64,000 nt of DNA from Humibacillus xanthopallidus (GTDB lineage: Bacteria; Actinomycetota; Actinomycetes; Actinomycetales; Dermatophilaceae): contig NZ_VFQF01000003.1 of assembly GCF_006717145.1 (NCBI RefSeq), forward strand, positions 1 through 64,000. Direction: 5' to 3'. The position numbers and the translations under genes are program-made. Every line of letters begins with the position of its first letter. Position 1 is the stretch's first letter. The notes beneath the pieces are model-generated. The model was given only the letters and a program-made list of their open reading frames with translations, had not been told where the DNA came from and ran no database searches. Below, piece by piece: positions 41,632 through 50,368 of this stretch.

Positions 41632-42345
41632 TCAGGCCGGGAGAATGACGACGTGGCGCTTCGGGTCGACGCCCTCGGACTCGGACTCCAGCCCTGCAGC
41701 GGCCACCTCGTCGTGAACGACCTTGCGCTCGAACGCACTCATCGGTTCCAGCGACTTCTTCTCGCCGGTCGCCTTGACGTCCTCGATGGCGACGCGGGCC
41801 AGCTCGACGAGGGTCGCGCGGCGCTGCGCACGGTGGCCGGCGATGTCGAGCATGAGGCGGCTGCGCTCACCCGTCTCGACCTGCACGGCGAGACGCGTCA
41901 GCTCCTGGAGAGCCTCGAGGACCTTGCCGTCCGGGCCGACGAGACGGCGGGGCACCCGGCCCTCATCGGAGTCGACGATGGCGACGGCCGCGCGGTCGCC
42001 GTCGACGTCCACGTCGAGGTCCCCGTCGAGGTCGGCGATGTCGAGCAGGGTCTCGAGAAAGTCAGCCGCGACCTCACCCTCCCGCTCGAGCTGGCGCACG
42101 CGCGAGCCCTTCTTCGCGGGCGCGTCGGCCTCAGCAACATCCGCACCCTCGGCGTCCTCTGCGTCGACAGCGTCGTCGCCGTCCTCCCCCTCAGGAGCGT
42201 CCGCCTGCTCGGCGTCGCTCGGGCTGGCGGCCGTGTCGATCGAGCCCTCGGCGCTGTCGGTGCTGTTGGTGCTCTCGGGCTCCGTCGCCGACGGGGCGGC
42301 TTCGAGGTCGGTCGTGAGGTCCTCGGTGGACGTGGTGTCGCTCAT
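41632..42345 (-). CDS. jag: Jag/KhpB-family RNA-binding protein (KH-R3H)
   Basis: 237 residues. An acidic Ser/Thr/Asp-rich N terminus (about 1-85) is followed by a KH domain (AAVAIVDSDEGRVPRRLVGPDGKVLEALQELTRLAV) and an R3H domain (RAQRRATLVELARVAIEDVKATGEKKSLEPMSAFERKVVHDEVA). Its place between yidC and rsmG is conserved. KhpB-type proteins bind RNA and affect cell division and wall synthesis. The ATG at 42345 follows AAGGAGCAGCACC. Confidence 0.93.
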   Translation of the reverse strand: MSDTTSTEDLTTDLEAAPSATEPESTNSTDSAEGSIDTAASPSDAEQADAPEGEDGDDAVDAEDAEGADVAEADAPAKKGSRVRQLEREGEVAADFLETLLDIADLDGDLDVDVDGDRAAVAIVDSDEGRVPRRLVGPDGKVLEALQELTRLAVQVETGERSRLMLDIAGHRAQRRATLVELARVAIEDVKATGEKKSLEPMSAFERKVVHDEVAAAGLESESEGVDPKRHVVILPA

Positions 42346-42422
42346 GGTGCTGCTCCTTCGTTCACTGGCTCACTGACTGGTCGACGTGTGTCGTCACCGC
42401 AGGTCAGCAGCCCTCAGGCAGT

Positions 42423-42466
42423 GGTTCAGGGGGTTCAGGGGGTTCAGGGGGTTCAGGCGGGTCAGG
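42423..42466. repeat. 10-bp tandem repeat (gttcaggggg) between yidC and jag
   Basis: About four head-to-tail units of GTTCAGGGGG followed by degenerate (G)TCAGG and ATCAGG elements up to the yidC stop. Confidence 0.8.
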
Positions 42467-42485
42467 AAATCAGGGGATCAGAGGA

Positions 42486-43481
42486 TCAGCGACGGCTCTT
42501 CGGCGTCGAGGTCTTGGCTCGCTTCTTGCCCTTGGGCTGCTGGCGCTGCCCGGACTTCGGCGCGTCGTCCGGCACCTCGGCGTCGTCAGGCACGAGGCCC
42601 GGCACGACGAGCGGCTCGACGTCCTTGCCCTTGCGCTTGAGGCGCTCACTCCGTCGGCGCTCCGCCTCCGACCCGGGGGCCGGCATGTTGCGGATGACGT
42701 AGAACTGCTGGCCCATCGTCCACAGGTTGGTGGTCAGCCAGTAGATGAGGACACCGATCGGGAAGTTGATGCCAGAGATCGCGAAGAAGATCGGCATCAG
42801 GTAGAGCAGCACCTTCTGCTGCTTCGCGAACGGGTTGTCGAGCGCAGCCTGCGGCATGTTCTTGCGCATCAGCTGGTACTGCGTCGTGAACGTCGTCGCC
42901 GACATCAGGATGATGAGCACGACGGTGAGGATCTGGACGTTGAGGTTGCCGTTCGCCGTCACGAAGCTGTCGGAGAGCTTGGCTCCGAAGATCGTCGAGC
43001 TCTCGATCTGCTGCGCCACCTGCTGGGTGATCGGGCCGATCGCATCGTGCCCCGGCACACCCTCGGCCTGCGCCTTGAGGTTGTTGAGCAGCTGGAAGAG
43101 CGCGAAGAAGAAGGGGCTCTGGATGAGGATCGGCAGACAGCTGCTGAAGGGGTTGGTCCCCGTGCGGCGGTAGAGATCCATGATCTCCGCCTGCTGCGCC
43201 TTCTGGGACTCCGGGTCGCGCTTGCCCTTGTACTTCTTCTGGATCTTCTGCATCTCCGGCTGGATGAGCTGCATCCGCCGCGAGGAGTGGATCTGCCGCA
43301 CGAAGAGCGGGATGAGCAGGATCCGGACGACGACCGTGAGGCCGACGATCGACAGCGCCCAGGCCCAGCCCGACAGGTCGCCGTTGAGGCCCATCTTGTC
43401 GAAGAGCCAGTGCCAGCCGTACATGACCCAGGCTTCACCGAACTTGATCGGATAGAGCAGGGTGTTGAAAAATTCGATCAA
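42486..43481 (-). CDS. yidC: Membrane protein insertase YidC
   Basis: 331 residues, the short actinobacterial form. Core helices: WAWALSIVGLTVVVRILLIPLFV, with the functional Arg; coiled segment QPEMQKIQKKYKGKRDPESQKAQQAEIMDLYRRTG; SCLPILIQSPFFFALFQLLN; LTVVLIILMSATTFT; and LMPIFFAISGINFPIGVLIYWLTTNLW. A basic tail (KGKKRAKTSTPKSRR) probably contacts ribosomes. TTG is the start (43481), with GAGGA eight bases upstream. It inserts membrane proteins with or without Sec. Confidence 0.96.
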   Translation of the reverse strand: MIEFFNTLLYPIKFGEAWVMYGWHWLFDKMGLNGDLSGWAWALSIVGLTVVVRILLIPLFVRQIHSSRRMQLIQPEMQKIQKKYKGKRDPESQKAQQAEIMDLYRRTGTNPFSSCLPILIQSPFFFALFQLLNNLKAQAEGVPGHDAIGPITQQVAQQIESSTIFGAKLSDSFVTANGNLNVQILTVVLIILMSATTFTTQYQLMRKNMPQAALDNPFAKQQKVLLYLMPIFFAISGINFPIGVLIYWLTTNLWTMGQQFYVIRNMPAPGSEAERRRSERLKRKGKDVEPLVVPGLVPDDAEVPDDAPKSGQRQQPKGKKRAKTSTPKSRR

Positions 43482-43523
43482 CGTCAGTCCTCAGTGCTCA
43501 GATGCTCGCGGTGGCGGACACCG

Positions 43524-43916
43524 TCAGTCGGCACACCATATGCCGGGGTGGTCAGGTCGTGTGGTGCTCGTGCTCGTGGCGCCGGTCGGCCCGAGCCCAG
43601 CCTCGACACCAGTGTCGGGCGCGTCGCCGAGGTCAGCAGGCCGGAAGTCCTCGGGTCGCACGTCGTTGCGTGTCTCCCAGGTCAGCGGGACGGGGTCGAC
43701 CCCACCCGGTGTCCACGGGTGGCAGCGTCCGAGCCGGCGCGCCGCGAGCCAGCCACCCTTGAGGGGACCGAACCGCTCGAGGGAGGTGACGGCATACGCG
43801 GAGCAGCTGGGGTAGAAGCGACACGTCGGGGGCCGCATCGGCGAGATGAAGCGCTGGTAGAGCCGCACCAGCAGCACGAGGGGCGCGGCCAGCCAGCGGT
43901 TCACCGTGGTGCTCAT
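43524..43916 (-). CDS. yidD: Membrane protein insertion efficiency factor YidD
   Basis: 130 residues. The conserved core is [53 protein letters not shown], which covers nearly all of the family signature including three Cys; the C-terminal 55 residues are an extra low-conservation tail. The ATG at 43916 overlaps the rnpA stop (ATGA). It helps YidC-dependent insertion. A GTATGCC motif in the gene encodes Ala-Tyr-Ala. Confidence 0.93.
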   Translation of the reverse strand: MSTTVNRWLAAPLVLLVRLYQRFISPMRPPTCRFYPSCSAYAVTSLERFGPLKGGWLAARRLGRCHPWTPGGVDPVPLTWETRNDVRPEDFRPADLGDAPDTGVEAGLGPTGATSTSTTRPDHPGIWCAD

Positions 43917-44263
43917 CGCCGGCACGCCTTGGCGAGCTGCCGCTCGAGCGCGACGTCGAGGTCGGCGTAGGTCGCGTCGGCCGCGGCCGCGTTGGCGCGC
44001 ACGACGACGTCCACCCCAGCCGGTATGCCGTGCAACCGGGTCGCCATGCTCGCGCGCAGCCGGCGCTTGGTCCGGTTGCGGACGACGGCATTGCCGACGG
44101 ACTTGGACACAACAAAACCGACGCGCGGCGGAAGCTCCGCACGCGCATCGGTCCGGTTGGCATGCACGACGATGAGTCGCCCGCCTGCTCTGGTGGCGCC
44201 GGGTCCGCGCACTGCCGCCGTGAAGTCCGCGCTCTCACGCAGACGGTGACGGGCGGGCAGCAT
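43913..44263 (-). CDS. rnpA: Ribonuclease P protein component
   Basis: 116 residues. [14 protein letters not shown] opening, [26 protein letters not shown] (the RNR motif that binds RNase P RNA) and [22 protein letters not shown]. It assists tRNA 5' maturation. Cotranscribed after rpmH, with an 18-base gap. A GTATGCCG copy at 44023 forces a rare ATA Ile codon in LHGIPAG. Confidence 0.96.
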   Translation of the reverse strand: MLPARHRLRESADFTAAVRGPGATRAGGRLIVVHANRTDARAELPPRVGFVVSKSVGNAVVRNRTKRRLRASMATRLHGIPAGVDVVVRANAAAADATYADLDVALERQLAKACRR

Positions 44264-44281
44264 CGCGCGGCCCTGGAGGCG

Positions 44282-44419
44282 TCAGGCCGAGAGCTCGGCG
44301 CGGCCCTTGCGGCGGCGGCCGGCGAGGATGGCACGGCCGGCGCGCGTGCGCATACGCAGGCGGAAGCCGTGCGTCTTGGCGCGACGGCGGTTGTTCGGCT
44401 GGAAGGTGCGCTTGCTCAC
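44282..44419 (-). CDS. rpmH: 50S ribosomal protein L34
   Basis: 45 residues, [20 protein letters not shown] then [20 protein letters not shown], the universal L34 sequence. GTG start at 44419 with GAGGATCTCC-type upstream sequence. First gene of the rpmH-rnpA-yidD-yidC cluster. Confidence 0.98.
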   Translation of the reverse strand: MSKRTFQPNNRRRAKTHGFRLRMRTRAGRAILAGRRRKGRAELSA

Positions 44420-44912
44420 GAGGATCTCCGTTTGCTTGCGAGTGCGCACCGAGGAGAATCGGCACCGCACCCGATGGTGGGCTTCTGCTGGTCTTCGGCG
44501 ACCGCAATCGGCAGGCCCGTGGAGCTCCGGCAGGCGGCGTCCCCGGAGTTGGTCCGGGGATTTCGCGAGGTCGGGGCCATGGGCATGCGAAAGCGGTCGC
44601 AGACACGCTCGATCAACGATACGGGAGCCGTGGAAGAGCGGTCAAACCCGCCCAGTGCCAACCCCTATGGTGGGGCAGGACGGACAGCGCAAGCCGACAC
44701 GCCGACACACACGAGATCTGTGGATGATTCGGTTGTGGGTACCTGCAGGAGTTGTTAGGTTTTCGACTCTCACGGACGCGGTCCCTCCTTGCACAGGCTG
44801 TGGACAAACGTGTGGACAACAGGGCAGGGTGCAGCGGATGGAACCGGCGGAGACTCCGTACGGAGTGCGCCGAGCAGGGGGCACGAGGACAGTTCAGGGG
44901 CAGGTGGAGTAC
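44420..44912. other. rpmH-dnaA divergent intergenic region with DnaA boxes
   Basis: 493 bases without a gene, holding the divergent promoters of rpmH and dnaA. TGTGGATGA near 44718 and two perfect boxes at 44799 and 44811 suggest DnaA autoregulation or a second part of the origin. A promoter-like TACGGG or TTGTTAGG cannot be assigned with confidence. Confidence 0.7.
44799..44819 (-). promoter_or_regulatory. Two perfect DnaA boxes upstream of dnaA
   Basis: TGTGGACAA at 44799-44807 and again at 44811-44819, i.e. TTGTCCACA on the minus strand, the actinobacterial DnaA-box consensus, 12 bases apart. Confidence 0.8.
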
Positions 44913-46544
44913 GTGAGCGACGCAAGCGTCGACTATGCAGAGGTGTGGCGCCAGACGTTGCTGGCCCTCGATGCCGTCGGCCTCTCGGCCCAGGAGCGGG
45001 CCTTCACCCGGCTCTGCAGGCTCGTCGGGGTGCTCGACCAGACCGCCGTCGTGCGGGCCCCCGACACCTACACCAAGGACTTCCTCGAGACCCGCATCCG
45101 CGAGCAGATCCACCAGGCCCTGAGCCAGCGGCTCGGCCACCCCGTCCAGCTCGCCGTGTCGGTCGACGAGAGCCTCCAGCCCGACATGGGCATGCTCACC
45201 GACGAGCCCACCGGGGCGGCGTCCCGCTCGGCCGGCCCCGCCGGCGACCGCAACGGCTCGCACGCGAGCGGCCTGCCGGCATACAACCCGTTGCGCGACC
45301 TCGAGGAGAGCGCGCCCGACCTCGACGGCGCCGACCTCGACGACCCCCGCACCCAGCCGATGCAGCCGATGCGCGCCGTCGACCACTTTGGCTCGCACGC
45401 TGGACGCCCGTCGCCGTTCGCCACGGGCCATCGCGACCACGAGACCCCGATGTCCGGTGGTGAGAGCGGCCCGCTGCGCCAGATCCGGCCGGAGCCGACC
45501 ACCTCCTCGAACGAGACGCGCCTCAATCCGAAGTACACCTTCGACACCTTCGTCATCGGTGCGAGCAACCGGTTCGCCCACGCGGCCGCCGTCGCCGTCG
45601 CCGAGGCGCCGGCCCGCGCCTACAACCCGCTCTTCGTCTACGGCGAGTCTGGGCTCGGCAAGACGCACCTGCTCCACGCGATCGGCCACTACGCACGCAC
45701 GATGTTCCCCAACGTCCGGGTGCGCTACGTGAACTCCGAGGAGTTCACCAACGACTTCATCAACAGCATCCGCGACGACAAGGCGAGCGCGTTCCAGTCG
45801 CGCTACCGCAGCGTCGACGTGCTGCTCATCGACGACATCCAGTTCCTCCAGGGCAAGCTCCAGACCCAGGAGGAGTTCTTCCACACCTTCAACACGCTGC
45901 ACAACGCCAACAAGCAGATCGTCATCACGAGCGACCTGCCGCCCCGCGAGCTATCGGGCTTCGAGGACCGGATGCGCACGCGCTTCGAGTCCGGCCTGCT
46001 GACCGACGTGCAGCCGCCCGACCTCGAGACCCGCATCGCGATCCTTCGCAAGAAGGCGATCCAGGACCGTATGACCGTGCCCGACTCGGTGCTCGAGTAC
46101 ATCGCGACGAACTTCAGCACCAACATCCGCGAGCTCGAGGGCGCGCTCATCCGCGTCACCGCCTTCAGCAACCTCAACCGGCAGCCGATCGACCTGCCGC
46201 TCGCTGAGATCGTGCTCAAGGACGTGCTGCCCAACGAGACCCCCAACCAGGTCACCGCGGCGACAATCATGGCGGTGACCGCCGCCTACTACGCGGTCAC
46301 GCTCGAGGACCTGTGCGGCTCCTCCCGCTCGCGCCAGCTCGTCACCGCGCGCCAGATCGCCATGTATCTGTGTCGGGAGATGACCGACCTCAGCCTGCCG
46401 AAGATCGGCCAGCACTTCGGCGGTCGCGACCACACGACGGTCATGCACGCCGACCGCAAGATCCGTGAGCTCATGGGTGAGCGCCGCGCCATCTACAACC
46501 AGGTCACCGAGCTGACCAACCGGATCCGCCAGCAGTCGCACTGA
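44913..46544 (+). CDS. dnaA: Chromosomal replication initiator DnaA
   Basis: 543 residues. Domain I at the N terminus (WRQTLLALDAVGLSAQERAF), a long variable domain II (about 95-200), then AAA+ domain III with KYTFDTFVIGASNRFAHAAA, Walker A GESGLGKTHLLHAIGHY (about residue 244), Walker B LLIDDIQFLQG, and DNA-binding domain IV with SRSRQLVTARQIAMYLCREMTDLSLPKIGQHFGGRDHTTVMHA. GTG 44913 has GGTGGAG upstream; the earlier in-frame start codons lie in the DnaA-box region. Confidence 0.97.
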   Translation: MSDASVDYAEVWRQTLLALDAVGLSAQERAFTRLCRLVGVLDQTAVVRAPDTYTKDFLETRIREQIHQALSQRLGHPVQLAVSVDESLQPDMGMLTDEPTGAASRSAGPAGDRNGSHASGLPAYNPLRDLEESAPDLDGADLDDPRTQPMQPMRAVDHFGSHAGRPSPFATGHRDHETPMSGGESGPLRQIRPEPTTSSNETRLNPKYTFDTFVIGASNRFAHAAAVAVAEAPARAYNPLFVYGESGLGKTHLLHAIGHYARTMFPNVRVRYVNSEEFTNDFINSIRDDKASAFQSRYRSVDVLLIDDIQFLQGKLQTQEEFFHTFNTLHNANKQIVITSDLPPRELSGFEDRMRTRFESGLLTDVQPPDLETRIAILRKKAIQDRMTVPDSVLEYIATNFSTNIRELEGALIRVTAFSNLNRQPIDLPLAEIVLKDVLPNETPNQVTAATIMAVTAAYYAVTLEDLCGSSRSRQLVTARQIAMYLCREMTDLSLPKIGQHFGGRDHTTVMHADRKIRELMGERRAIYNQVTELTNRIRQQSH

Positions 46545-46633
46545 GCAGATGAGGGCCGCGCGGCTCTCGTCCTGCCGGCGCGCTCAGTGCCTCGGGGTTC
46601 CTTGGTGCCCTGCGGGCCCGATGCCGTATGCCG

Positions 46634-47590
46634 TCAGTGACGTCGTGCGGCGATGGTGACCGTGAGTGCCTCCTCCCACGGCGTCGGGGCCAGCCCGAAG
46701 GTCTCCTGCGTGAGCGTGGAGTCGAGAACGAAGGGCCGCTCGAACTGGTGGCGGGTCTCGCGCAGCTCACGCATGAAGGGCACGACCACTCCGGCCGCGG
46801 TGCCGAGGGGGCGGGGCAACGTCAGCACGCGACGCGGCTTGGCGCCCGCCAGCCTCGCGACGTCGGCCGCGGCCTCGATGAAGGTGCGCGCCGGTGAGGT
46901 CGGCACATGCCAGGCGCGGCCCCACCCCCGGTCGTCGGTCGCCAGGCGCGCCGCGAGGGCTCCGACGTCGGGCACGTAGGTCCACGAGTGCGGGGCGTCG
47001 GGGCGCCCGACCGGCACGAACGGCATACGCCCGGCGAGGATCGAGTCGATCACGATGTCGTTCAGGTAGCTCGACATCTTCGTCGTGCCGGGCCCGAAGT
47101 AGTCGCTGCCGCGCAGCTCGGTGACCCGCACGCGCCCAGCCTCGTGCAGTGCCAGGGCCTGGGTCCACATGTCGGCGCGAAGGGCGCCCTTGTGGCCGGC
47201 CGGCCGCATCGGGTCGCTCTCGCGCATCGGGGCGCTCACCTCGCCGTAGCCGTAGAGGTTGCCGACGATGACGAGTCCCGCGCCGGTGGCCTCCGCGGCG
47301 GCCAGGGTGGCTGCGGCCACCGGCGGCCAGTCGGTGTCCCAGGTGAGGTAGCTCGGCGGGTTGACGGCGTTGACGATGCTCCCGGCCCCACGGGCCGCGG
47401 CCGTGAGCCCAGCGGCATCGCCGGCGTCCAGGGCGACGACCTCGACGGCGTCGGGGTGCTCGGCCTCCCACGGACGGTCGGTGACCCGGCCGGAGCGCGA
47501 GGCGAGGGTGACGGTGTGGCCGAGGCCGACGAGGGCGGCGGTCGTGGCCCGGCCGACGCCGCCGGCGCCGAGGACGAGGTGGTGGGTCAT
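46634..47590 (-). CDS. NAD(P)-dependent epimerase/dehydratase-like oxidoreductase
   Basis: 318 residues. The Rossmann loop is LVLGAGGVGRATTAALVGLG at the N terminus, as in atypical extended SDRs; later IVNAVNPPSYLTWDTDWPPVA and the region GLVIVGNLYGYGEVS replace a clear YxxxK. NLYGYG suggests the catalytic Tyr is displaced. It is divergent from a TetR gene across a shared palindromic operator, and the pair sits between dnaA and the origin, where most actinobacteria have nothing. Probably TetR-repressed; substrate unknown. Confidence 0.8.
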   Translation of the reverse strand: MTHHLVLGAGGVGRATTAALVGLGHTVTLASRSGRVTDRPWEAEHPDAVEVVALDAGDAAGLTAAARGAGSIVNAVNPPSYLTWDTDWPPVAAATLAAAEATGAGLVIVGNLYGYGEVSAPMRESDPMRPAGHKGALRADMWTQALALHEAGRVRVTELRGSDYFGPGTTKMSSYLNDIVIDSILAGRMPFVPVGRPDAPHSWTYVPDVGALAARLATDDRGWGRAWHVPTSPARTFIEAAADVARLAGAKPRRVLTLPRPLGTAAGVVVPFMRELRETRHQFERPFVLDSTLTQETFGLAPTPWEEALTVTIAARRH

Positions 47591-47605
47591 GGTGGTCTCC
47601 TCAGA

Positions 47606-47634
47606 TTGAAGTGTGAGCACCGCTCACACTTCAA
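47606..47634. promoter_or_regulatory. TetR operator palindrome
   Basis: TTGAAGTGTGAGC-ACC-GCTCACACTTCAA, perfect 13-base arms, 15 bases from the epimerase start. A weaker half-match, GAGCACTGCTCACATTT, lies at about 47663-47681 before the TetR gene. Confidence 0.8.
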
Positions 47635-47706
47635 GGATGCACGGGGTGGCTGGCAAAAGCAAGAGCACTGCTCACATTTATCTCTGATCTGTGGGAGGCT
47701 CGACGC

Positions 47707-48510
47707 ATGACGGCCGACGCCAGCACTGCGCCACCCCCCGGCAAGCGCGCCCGCAACCGGGCCGCGGTCGAGGCCGAGATCCTCGTCGTCGCGCGACGCC
47801 ACCTCGCGACCGAGGGAGCAGCAGCGCTCAGCCTGCGCGCGATCGCCCGCGACCTCGGCATGGTCTCGTCAGGCATCTACCGCTACGTCGAGAGCCGCGA
47901 CGAGCTGCTCACCCGGCTCATCGTCGACTCCTACCGCTCCTCGGCGCAGGCGGTGCGGTCCGCCCACGACGTCGTGCCGGCCGATGATCTGGCGGGGCGC
48001 TGGCGGGCCATCGGCCACGGCCTGCGCACGTGGGCCCTGCGCCACCCGCACGACTTCACCCTGCTCTACGGCTCGCCCGTGCCCGACTACGAGGCGCCGG
48101 CCGACCGCACCGGAGAGCCCGGCACCGCCGTGCTCGCCATCCTCGTCACCCTCGTCGTGGACACCCGCGACGCAGGCCGGCTCGCCGACCCCGACCAGCT
48201 CGGCCTCGGTGTCGACTCCACCGCCACCAACGACACCCGCCACCAGGCTGTCGCCGCCGGCCCCGCCGTCGACCTCGACGCGGCGGTCGGCCCGTTCCTG
48301 CGTGACCCGATGTTCGCCAGCACCGGACTGGACCCGGCGGCCCTCGCCCAGGGACTGTGCGCCTGGACCCTGCTTCTCGGCGCCGTGACGAGCGAGATCT
48401 TCGGTCAGCTGGGTCCGGTCCCGGACCCCGACGCCCTCTTCGAGGTGCTCCTCACGGCCGCCGGCTCCACCATTTTGTCCGCGAACGGCCTGCCGCCGAC
48501 ATCTCCGTAG
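47707..48510 (+). CDS. TetR/AcrR-family transcriptional regulator
   Basis: 267 residues. Helix-turn-helix: AEILVVARRHLATEGAAALSLRAIARDLGMVSSGIYRYVESRDELLTRLI (about residues 23-72), typical of TetR; the C-terminal ligand domain includes GLRTWALRHPHDFTLLYGSPVPDYEAP, the TetR_C_13-like pattern. GGGAGG precedes the ATG. Divergent from the epimerase across a palindrome, so it probably represses both. Confidence 0.9.
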   Translation: MTADASTAPPPGKRARNRAAVEAEILVVARRHLATEGAAALSLRAIARDLGMVSSGIYRYVESRDELLTRLIVDSYRSSAQAVRSAHDVVPADDLAGRWRAIGHGLRTWALRHPHDFTLLYGSPVPDYEAPADRTGEPGTAVLAILVTLVVDTRDAGRLADPDQLGLGVDSTATNDTRHQAVAAGPAVDLDAAVGPFLRDPMFASTGLDPAALAQGLCAWTLLLGAVTSEIFGQLGPVPDPDALFEVLLTAAGSTILSANGLPPTSP

Positions 48511-49147
48511 CCCCACGAACAGTCCGGCACGACGCCCACACGCAAGCCGTCTCCACAGCCCCACCCCGGAGCCGGCGCTTCACCGTGCACAGTCATCCAC
48601 AGATCCATCCACAGCTGTGTGCACAGCGTGACCTGTCCGAGACCTGTGCGCCCAGAGGCGGACCTGTCGCGACTTGTCCACTGGTTGTGGATAACCATGT
48701 GGACGTCCGAGAGGTCCCTTCTCCACAGGACACCCACCGCGCGTCCCCCGGCCCGGCCTCCCGTCCACACTTTTCCACAGCAGGGTGTGGACAGCTGTGG
48801 ATGAAGGGCCGCATCCTGCGGACAACTCCCACACGACCTGTGTGAACCATGTGGGGACGCCCGGCTCGTCCACACCCCGACTGTCGTTCACGAGTCCGTC
48901 GCCCACAGCCGAACCACACGCCGACTCGCGCCCTGACCTGCCGCGACAGCGGTTTTCCACAGTGTCCACACCACCTACGACCATGACGAACCTCCCGAGA
49001 AAGGGTTTCGCCCCGACAACGAGGGCAGGAGCCGACCACCCCTCGGGAGCGAGCCTGTCGCGCTTGTGTGGACTCGGTGGTGCACCATGGCGGCAGGCAC
49101 TAGTGTCTGTCCCCCGATCTGTCGTTCCTCGTCGAAGTGAGTGCACC
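48511..49147. other. oriC: Chromosomal replication origin (oriC)
   Basis: 637 bases without a gene between the TetR gene and dnaN, full of DnaA-box-like nonamers in both orientations: TCATCCACA (48593), CCATCCACA (48605), TTGTCCACT (48674), TGTGGATAA (48686, perfect), CCGTCCACA (48761), TTTTCCACA (48771 and 48953), TGTGGACAG (48786), TGTGGATGA (48796), TCGTCCACA (48867) and GTGTCCACA (48962). Such density next to dnaN is diagnostic for oriC. No strongly AT-rich unwinding element stands out. Confidence 0.88.
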
Positions 49148-50275
49148 GTGAAGTTCCGCGTTGAGCGAGACGTCCTGGCCGACGCCGTGACCTGGGTGGC
49201 GCGGGGCCTGCCGGCCCGCCCGCCGGTGCCGGTGCTCGCTGGAGTGCTCATCGAGGCGAACGAGGAGGGCACGCTGACGCTGTCGGCGTTCGACTACGAG
49301 GTCTCGGCCCGCATCACCGTGTCGGCCGACGTCGCCGAGGCGGGTCAGGTGCTCGTGCTCGGTCGGCTCCTCGCCGACATCTCGCGCAACCTGCCCAACA
49401 AGCCCATCGACGTCAGCACCGACGGCACCAAAGTCAACGTTGCCTGCGGCTCCTCCCGCTTCGCCCTGCGCGAGATGCCCGTCGCCGACTACCCGACGCT
49501 GCCGACCTCCCCAGATGTCAGCGGCACGATCGCCGGCGACGTCTTCACTCAGGCCGTCGCCCAGGTTTCGGTGGCCGCCGACAAGGGCGACACCCTCCCG
49601 ATCCTCACCGGCGTGCGCATGGAGATCGACGGCGACAAGGTGACCCTGCTCGCCACCGACCGCTACCGCCTCGCCATGCGTGAGCTGACCTGGTCGCCGG
49701 CCGCCACCGACGCGAGCCACGTCGCGCTCATCCCGGCCCGTCAGCTCTCCGACACCGCCCGCGCGCTCGGCGCCTCGGGCTCCATCGAGCTGTCGCTCGG
49801 CTCCGGCAGCGACGGACTCATCGGCTTCGAGGCAGGTCAGCGCCGTGCGACGACCCGCCTGCTCGACGGCGAGTACCCCAAGGTGACCTCGATCTTCCCG
49901 ACCTCCGTCGACACCGAGGCGGTCATCGAGACCGCGGCGCTCGAGGAGGCCGTCAAGCGCGTCGCCCTCGTCGCCGAGCGCAACACCCCCGTCCTGCTGA
50001 AGTTCACCGACGGTCAGGTCGCCATCGAGGCCGGCACGGGCGACGACGCCCAGGCGTCCGAGGCCGTCGAGGCCACGCTCACCGGCCCCGAGATCCAGAT
50101 CGCCTTCAACCCGCAGTTCCTCCTCGACGGCCTGCACGCGGTCGGCACCCCGTGGAGCCGCCTGTCCTTCACCCAGCCAAGCCGCCCCGCCGTGCTCAGC
50201 GGCCAGGCCGAGGCCGACAGCGACGCCGACGCGACCTACCGCTACGTCCTCATGCCGGTCCGCTTCGCCAGCTGA
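49148..50275 (+). CDS. dnaN: DNA polymerase III beta subunit (sliding clamp)
   Basis: 375 residues, the normal clamp length. MKFRVERDVLADAVTWVARGLPARPPVPVLAGVLI opening; RFALREMPVADYPTLP; second domain QVSVAADKGDTLPILTGVRMEIDGDKVTLLATDRYRLA; C terminus YRYVLMPVRF. It tethers polymerase to DNA. GTG start at 49148; the frame upstream to 48785 is in oriC. gnd follows 93 bases later. Confidence 0.97.
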   Translation: MKFRVERDVLADAVTWVARGLPARPPVPVLAGVLIEANEEGTLTLSAFDYEVSARITVSADVAEAGQVLVLGRLLADISRNLPNKPIDVSTDGTKVNVACGSSRFALREMPVADYPTLPTSPDVSGTIAGDVFTQAVAQVSVAADKGDTLPILTGVRMEIDGDKVTLLATDRYRLAMRELTWSPAATDASHVALIPARQLSDTARALGASGSIELSLGSGSDGLIGFEAGQRRATTRLLDGEYPKVTSIFPTSVDTEAVIETAALEEAVKRVALVAERNTPVLLKFTDGQVAIEAGTGDDAQASEAVEATLTGPEIQIAFNPQFLLDGLHAVGTPWSRLSFTQPSRPAVLSGQAEADSDADATYRYVLMPVRFAS

Positions 50276-50368
50276 CCGACGCCCCTCGCGTCACCGCTGC
50301 GGTATGCCGTCCGGCTGACGTAGCCTCGAACAGCCCCGCCCCGCTCCTTCCGCAGAAAGGCACGCGAC

